A model generated the notes under the pieces. That model was given only the letters and a program-made list of their open reading frames with translations. It was not told the origin of the DNA and did not search any database. This document shows positions 22,581 through 28,375 of a stretch of 28,375 bases of DNA, piece after piece. Both the position numbers and the translations under genes were made by a program. The DNA is taken from the NCBI GenBank assembly GCA_018398765.1, contig JAHBMJ010001612.1, positions 1 through 28,375 of the forward strand. The letters run 5' to 3'. Source of the DNA: Chromera velia. Lineage: Eukaryota > Sar > Chromeraceae. Every line of letters begins with the position of its first letter. Within the stretch, counting starts at the first letter, position 1.

Positions 22581-24490
22581 GCAGTTCGGCAACTTTTGAC
22601 TCAAAAGGGCGACGATGAGGTCAGTCAGCGTTCTCTCGTCCATCCATCTCAAAGAATGGCGAACCCGTGCGTTAGAGGAACACCGCTTGGTTTTGGTTGT
22701 GACGGTGAATCGACATTTGTCCTGTCTAGCCTGTTCAGCTGAGCTCAGCTCCATATGAACGGTCCAACTTTCAATCACCTAGCTCCATCGGGTTGGCATG
22801 GCCTGGCTGGCTTCGGCGACGAGCACTCCAATCATCCTTTCTTGATTCTCTCGCTCTTGCTCGCTCTCTCTCTCTCTCTCTCTCTCTCGTTAGGAAGGAA
22901 CCTCTTGGATGAACTTAGGGGGGCTGGAGGAGCTCTCCTATCAATGTCAATAAATTGAATGATGGATGGGCGGATGCATCCATATGATCATCTTTCCTTG
23001 TTCAGATTTGGGCTTTTGATTTTCTTTTAAGTGGATTTCCTTTCATTCACTCACTTTGGTTTCTTTCGATCTTCCTTCCTTCTCTTTTCAGTGGATTTCC
23101 TTTCATTCACTCACTTTGGTTTCTTTCGATCTTCCTTCCTTCCTTCCTTCCTTCCTTCCAGGTAGAGCTTCTTGACAGGGACCTCTCTGTCAAAGTCCTC
23201 TGCCCGTACACCTGCGTCAGGTCCGTTCGTACGTACGTCTCTTTGTCCTGTCTCACCTTGCTTTGCCCTGTCTTGTCGGTCTCGAGAAGCCATCGCCTTG
23301 TCATTCGGGGAATATCTCTTCGCTTGCTCACTCCTGTTTCTAGCAGGTGGTCGAGCTGCGCACTCACTTTCCATCTTTTGGTTTGGTCTGGCACCCATCT
23401 TTTGTCTTCGTGACTTTCCCCAATATTGTGGTTTTCTTTCGTCCTTCCTTTTCCTTCCTCTTCCCTGTCTTGATCGAAACTTTCTTCCTTGGAGCGATTG
23501 GCTCGGCTCGGCTGGGCACTCTTTCTTCTCTTGGTCCTCTCTGCATGAATACGTTCGTTTTCCTGCATATCCACAGTCGGCAGTTGCAATGCGTCCCGAA
23601 GGCACATTGCGTGTGGATTTTTCTTGATAGATTTCATTGATTCATGTGCGTTTGGCACGGCAAGCTTGGTGCAGAATCAACGTCCCTGCTCGGGGCAAAG
23701 ATTGTGAACACCTCCAATGCTTCGACCTTCATGGCTTTCTGGACGTCACTTCGCGCACTTTTTTTAACAAAAGGTGGCAGTGCCCCTCGTGTCACCACCG
23801 CCTCTTCTTGAAGACAATTGTTGTCGATCCCCTCTTTCAGCGAATGCTCAAGGTCAGCCTGTTATTGGATCGAAACATTTTGGCAGTCGGATCCTTTCGC
23901 TTGTCTTCTCTCCTCGCAGTCATGCTTCCTTCCCAGCTAAGCTAGCACCTTCCTTCGTCGGGAACCGTCTCGTTCTCTCCTCCCGAGAAAGACGTCTTTC
24001 TCGTTCACTGTATCGATCAGTCAGTCATGGTCCCGCTGAGCTTCACTGGATGATGGATGGAGGTGTGGCAAGAAGTGTTTGCACTGGCTGGCTGCATGCA
24101 TGCATGCAGGACAATGAGACTCAAGATGCTGCCTTGGTAGAATTTCAGCAGGTGAGTGAGCATGGGAGGGAGGGACGCAGAGACAGACAGACAGACACAG
24201 TCAAATCTGCAGGAAGGATTTATTCTTTTCGTCCGAACCTTCATTTCTTCTAATGTTTATTATCATTCATTCCGATTGTTGCATGGCCTTTTCGGGGATT
24301 GATGGAAGGGGGCGAAATGAAAAGAAAAATCAGGAACTGAAGGGGGAGTGAGAGCACGAAAAATACTGAAGGGGGACTTATTCTCTTTGCCTTATGCTTC
24401 TTTTCACTCTCCCCTCTCGTTCCGAATGGCGCGGAAATTTTTTTCCCCTTTCTCCATTCTTTTTTTTGAGTGGCTGGCCAACCGACTTCT

Positions 24491-24532
<42 letters not shown>

Positions 24533-27374
24533 TCAGGATGGCAGTTGGAAAATCTCCCGGGGGGACGAGGGGGGGCAGTCGAGTGATGAAGAGAGCAGAG
24601 GAGTTGGGGCAGCACCCAGAGTAAAAACTGAAGAGGGCTCAGCAGCCGGGGGGCATGAGGACCCGAGGAAATTGGCTGCGTTTCAGAAGCACAATCCGAC
24701 AGTCATCGACCTCGACTCGGACGATGAGGAGGAAGAGGGGGGAGGAAAGGAAAAAGAAGCAGAGAGAGGGCCTGCTAGCAGCTCTTCTTCTTCCTCCTCA
24801 GCTTCCTCTTCGTCCGCAACTGCCGCCCTTGCATCCGCCCCTCATCGCTCCGACTTTCGTCCTGCTGCGGTGGCGCCCTCGTCCTCTGCCTCTGCAAATT
24901 GTGCAGCGCCAGCAGCATCCAGTGTCGTCCTTGTGCGGGCAGCCCCACGACGGCCCGCAGCAGACGACGACGAAGAGCCAGAACCACCTCCCGCCCCCGC
25001 GGGCTCAGGAGGTCCTCCTTCTGGCCAGCAGCAAAGCGGACAGCAGACTGAAATTCTTCATCGACAGGGAGTGGGGCGACAAGAGGAAGGCACCCTACAG
25101 CAGCGGCAGAGAGAGGGAGAAAGAGTCAACGGGGGCTGGACAGAGAAGGAGAGGGCGGCCCTTCCCGCCAACTCACTTCTTTCCTCTCATGCTTCCCGTG
25201 CGGAGGGGGAAAGAATACCGCACGGGGATGACCCTTCTTCTTCGTCTTGTCCCTCTGCTGTTCAGGCTGCCACCAGACCTCCAAATCCCAACTCAGCCGT
25301 TGGCTCACCCCCTCTACTTCCCCACCCGAACAGAGGGGCGCGCCTTGTTTTCAATCCTTCAACTGCCGAGAGATTCAGAGCGCAAATCCAACACCAGAAC
25401 CCGAACAGACACCCAGAGAACCCTATGCACGACCCCGCGACTGCCGCTGATGCACTGCCCCCGCATCTTCAGAACGGAACGAACTCCAGCAGTCCCCTTC
25501 CCCTTCACCTTTCCCCCGCGTCAGATGCAGAGAGAAAAAGAGAGAGGGGGGGGGATTCTCGTTCTCCCCTCGCATCCACACCCTCTCAGCGTTCCCCCTC
25601 CCACCAATACAGAGATGCCGACTCCATGCCCAGATCTCCCCAACCACCCCTGCTCATGCAGGAGAGACACAGGGAAGAAAACGGGAGCACCGAGAGAGAC
25701 AGAGATAAAGAAAGAGAGAGGCCACCCTGGCGAATGCGCAATCAGGGAGACCAGCCAATTCCCCAACCGTCCGCTGTTGTCACACTTTCTGTTCATCGGG
25801 GACCTCCCATTCCATTGCCCCCCTCTCAACAACAGGGGACCGGCAGCAAGAGGGCTCTGGAGAGCAGCAACAGCAACCCATCTCAGTATCCTCAGAGGTT
25901 TCACTCAAAGGGTAGTCATCCTCTTTCGCTTGTCCCCAGAGGGGCAGAGGGAGACGGGGGGAGAGGTGTTCAGGATTTTGTGTCTGGGCTCAATGGCCAC
26001 AGGCAGCAGCAGGAAGATGATAATGATGATTATGGAGATGGCGGCATCGGGGCCGAGCGTCACCCGAAGAGACATGCAGGCCCGGATTCCATTGCAGCAG
26101 AAAGACGTGCCGCCATGACAGATGGGAACCTCAGCCCGAATCCTCAACCGGGCAACGGGAGATATGGATACGGATACGGCGCCTGCCCTCCCCACAGAGA
26201 AGGAGAAGGGGACTCCTCATACTCGGGATCATCTCACATTCACCCTCGGGGGGACGGGCAGAACGCCCATCCGCCTGCTGGAGGTCATGCGACAGGTAGA
26301 GGAGGCCCCCCCGGGGGTCACTTCTACCCTCCACAGCCGCAGACGCAGACGCAGTATCAACAGCAATCCTCCATGCAAATCCATGGAGGGCGTCATGCTG
26401 GTGAGTCGGTCGGGCAATGTGCAGAAAGGAAAAAGCTTCACAAAAATATTCTTTCTTGAGGAACAAAAGAAGAGAACAGGAAAGAGACAAAGAAAGGAAC
26501 AGACGAGTCAACGAAAGAAAGTCTTCCGCACAAAATTCCAATGGAAGGAAGGACCACTTCGATCGAAGTACTCGCGGTCTTTTTTGGTTTGCTGCAACCT
26601 TTAGTGGGTCTCCAAGCATTTCAGCAAAGATATTACATTCCTTTTCCAAAATTGATCCCCCCGATTGTGCGCCTTACGGCCGCCCTGCTCTCCATGCTTG
26701 ACTGAATTTGAGCTACCTACCTTCTGAAAGTCCACTGTGGCATCGGTGAGGCTGATGAAGGAAGTGCACGATCATGAAACAAGCGCACTTATCTGTTCGT
26801 TACCGATGCAGGCGGGGCTCCTGATACTTCAGAAGATGTGGAAATGACCGGGCAGAGGCAGAGAGGGTGGGTCAGTGACCCGAAGGGGGCGGAAGGGAAG
26901 GGAAGCCTTCATTTGAGCAGGCACACGTTCGTATCCCCCTGAGCATTTTCATTTCCTTTTTTGTCACAATGCTCAGAGTTCCTGTCACTTTTTTTTTTTT
27001 TCTTGCCTTCTCTCTTTCTTTGCAATATCCAGTCTTTCATCTTTCGTCGAAAAAAACGAATGGAAAGCTGTGCAGACATTTCAAGAGAGCAGGGAGAGGA
27101 AAAAGGGCACAATGCAAAACAGGCGACGGCTCAAAACAAATTCACTGGACGAGAGGGACCCGAGTTGTAAAGAATTAAAGTGACGACGAAAGGGAACCGA
27201 ATTCATTCTGTCTTCTGCTTTCTGTCCCTCCCTCGGTCGGTCTGTTTTTGTAGTCCTCCCTTAGCCATCCATACATGTTCTCATTTCTGTGTTGGCGTCC
27301 GTGTTCACATGCGCCCCTTTTCTTTTTTTGCTGAGTGCAGATCTTCCGAGGATCCAATTTGTATCGACGACTAA
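16690..27374 (+). CDS. SIZ/PIAS-type SUMO E3 ligase, SAP-PHD-PINIT-SP-RING (15 exons, 1,183 aa)
   Basis: SIZ/PIAS ligases bring SUMO-charged Ubc9 to nuclear substrates. Exons: 16690-16729, 17083-17750, 18287-18397, 18586-18707, 19278-19443, 19825-19893, 20462-20515, 22176-22230, 22585-22619, 23162-23220, 23675-23852, 24110-24151, 24537-26400, 26812-26866, 27341-27374. All phases join (3,552 nt). The SAP domain is residues 1-30, split by intron 1. A Gln/Pro-rich stretch follows. The PHD finger has C215, C217, C229, C232, H237, C240, C259 and C262 and ends LKDLDPF as in plant SIZ1. PINIT spans about 280-410 and a helical linker follows. The SP-RING (454-500) has CPYTC, CEHLQCFD and WQCPSC, with C470, H472, C496 and C499 as zinc-site residues. 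A SUMO-interacting motif, VIDLDSDDEEEE (589-600), and a sumoylation-type site, VKTE (562-565), follow. The rest, about 570 residues, looks disordered, rich in Ser, Pro, Gln, Asn and Arg. The model ends in DPICIDD, a possible second SIM. The ATG at 16690 is the only in-frame start after the stop at 16633, but a TGCAG acceptor at 16675-16679 allows an upstream exon. Exons 14-15 are less sure. Confidence 0.87.
17778..17845. repeat. (TG)n(AG)n microsatellite in SIZ intron 2
   Basis: About 36 bp of TG repeat run directly into about 32 bp of AG repeat, some 30 bp after the GTCAGT donor of exon 2. Confidence 0.9.
18398..18417 (+). repeat. (GTCG)n repeat forming the SIZ exon 3 donor
   Basis: Exon 3 ends ATGAAGATG and the intron starts GTCGGTCGGTCGGTCGGTCA. 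Four consecutive copies of a GTCGGT donor word follow one another, so the exact splice point is repeated every 4 nt. Phase and the PHD-to-PINIT join fit the first copy. Confidence 0.8.
20656..21904 (+). repeat. 1.25-kb (GACT)-family satellite in SIZ intron 7
   Basis: The array is built from GACT and TCTGACT units, mostly arranged as CTGACTGACT. It occupies three quarters of the 1,660-nt intron 20516-22175. Variant words mark higher-order periods: GACCGAC at 21584, 21628, 21672, 21716 and 21760 (44 bp each), and GTG variants at 21264, 21288 and 21312 (24 bp each). The minus strand reads open for up to 482 codons as Ser-Gln/Ser-Val repeats only because the unit has no stops in those frames. Confidence 0.95.
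22538..22582 (+). repeat. (GT)n tract abutting the SIZ exon 9 acceptor
   Basis: A GT repeat runs into GCGTGTGCAG, the acceptor for the 35-nt exon 9. It takes the place of an ordinary pyrimidine tract, although a C/T-rich stretch lies just upstream (22498-22537). Confidence 0.85.
23031..23140 (+). repeat. 60-bp tandem duplication at the SIZ intron 9 3' end
   Basis: The unit starting GTGGATTTCCTTTCATTC occurs at 23031 and again at 23091, with about 50 bp identical in line. The first copy ends TTCTCTTTTCAG, a decoy acceptor. The second runs into (CTTC)n and the used acceptor TTCCAG before exon 10. Confidence 0.9.
24491..24532 (+). repeat. (CTGC)n tract as pyrimidine tract before SIZ exon 13
   Basis: About ten CTGC units end in CTTCAG at 24531-24536, the acceptor for the large exon 13. 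The repeat is itself the pyrimidine-rich acceptor region. Confidence 0.9.
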
Positions 27375-28375
27375 GAGAGGATGAGAAGATAGAATTTTGC
27401 TCTTTCTTTTTGTTCTTCCTTCTTTTCGTCCATTCGCTCTACGTCGTTGCGCTCTCAAGCAAGAGGATTAGGTTGAGGGTTGGGGGGGGGGGTCGCGAAA
27501 ACGGCAGGAAGAAAAAGGGAAAGCAGAAGAGTGGGTGAGCAAAGACACATCCTTGCAGTGGGAGCCACAAAAAGGACGGGAAGTTTCGGTCGGTCGGTTC
27601 GTTCGTCGGAGAGAGGCATGGAGGAAGATGAGAGCCGGTCGGCGCTGGATCAACGAAATTTGGCTGCAGCCCCAGCTTCTCCCTTCCTCCCTGTGGTTTC
27701 GTTTTCTCTTCAGATGACGAGAGGAGACGAGAACGATGAAAGACCATCCAGGAGAACGATGGATGAGTCTAGTGGATGAGTCCATTGTAGACCGAATCGG
27801 AGTAGCTATCAGACACGGCTGCATTCCTGAGATTCCTGCTGATTTTCTCTCTGCATAGACCGATCGACCTGCAGGGTTGCGTCGTCAAATATTCGATAGC
27901 GTTGAAAAATCCTAGCCGTACATGCACGTGCTTGTTGTAGTATTGTGAAACGATCGGCGGAGAAGAAATTCTCACGGAACCCCATGCAGTGTTCCTGCAT
28001 GGACGCAAACTCAATCCGGAGTGCCCTTCTTTCGTTTTTTGTCCAACAGGGCTTTTTCATGCTTTATCTCCTCTAGCCGACCCTAATTTTGGCCTTTTGC
28101 CAAGCTTCGTGCATACTGTAAATATAGACACATACAACTAGATAGGAATACGCCCAATAGAATCTTGAATAGATGCACCGCTATAACACAAACTGTATCA
28201 TTATCATCATCATCATCATACGCCATCGCCATCGGCCTATAAATCTAGCTACAAATAGGCGTCTAGCGTTCGGCGGCAACGCTTGAGGCAGTTCGGTTCT
28301 TTACAAGAGCAGTTCACTTTGATTTATACTTAATTTAAACCAAGATGCTTCTTTTCAAACTCTTCTACTTCCGGA
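27375..28375. other. Right-end spacer, no supported gene
   Basis: This should include the SIZ 3' UTR. It has a G run at 27481-27491 and a (CAT)n stretch around 28197-28220. A minus-strand frame at 27809-28060 (83 codons, starting MKKPCWTKNERRALRIEF) has mixed, protein-like composition, but overlapping open frames on the same strand and the lack of any family match leave it unproven. Confidence 0.5.

Noticed and set aside
24655-26118. A 487-codon plus-strand ORF overlapping SIZ exon 13 in another frame
   Set aside because: The exon frame is fixed by the phase from the SP-RING and by the SIM and VKTE motifs. The overlapping frame is Arg/Pro-rich low complexity with no motif, as expected from C-rich codons shifted by one base.
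1-28375. tRNA or rRNA genes, CRISPR arrays, prokaryotic operons
   Set aside because: I found no cloverleaf with a coherent acceptor stem, no rRNA-like stretch and no spaced direct repeats of CRISPR type. The gene structure is eukaryotic throughout.

Overview
This is nuclear DNA from a eukaryote. Both recognisable genes are split by many GT-AG introns, and non-coding space is full of micro- and minisatellites. The Obg GTPase begins with a signal-peptide-like segment followed by a phenylalanine at the likely cleavage point. That leader type is typical of algae with a secondary, red-derived plastid. A chromerid such as Chromera or a related alga fits, but the organism cannot be proven from this window.

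Layout. Positions 1-3229 hold no recognisable gene: homopolymer-rich DNA with one N, a 640-bp (CATC)n-type block, small tandem repeats and an AT-rich stretch. Positions 3230-6746 look like a decayed, non-autonomous LTR retrotransposon: two direct repeats about 90% alike in the part compared, a primer-binding site right after the first, a broken ORF inside, and a purine tract before the second. A 232-bp MITE with 29-bp terminal inverted repeats sits inside the second LTR and has duplicated 9-10 bp of target. Positions 7259-15625 (minus strand) are a 13-exon Obg/CgtA GTPase gene. Its model joins to 803 aa with every phase matching. Positions 15626-16689 are a divergent promoter region with a 14-bp-arm inverted repeat and TGCATGCA. 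Positions 16690-27374 (plus strand) are a 15-exon SIZ/PIAS SUMO E3 ligase gene of 1,183 aa with SAP, PHD, PINIT and SP-RING domains and a SUMO-interacting motif. The last 1 kb has no supported gene.

The two genes are head to head but serve different systems. Obg is a ribosome-assembly GTPase, here probably plastid-targeted. SIZ is a nuclear SUMO ligase.

The most unusual signal is splicing. In my models 15 of 26 donors have C at +3 (GTCNG), all 26 have G at +5, and 19 of 26 acceptors are TGCAG. Donors often run straight into (GTCN)n repeats, and acceptors often follow repeat-built pyrimidine tracts. One SIZ intron carries a 1.25-kb (GACT)-family satellite whose transcript would be complementary to these donors and rich in CTGAC branch-point-like words.
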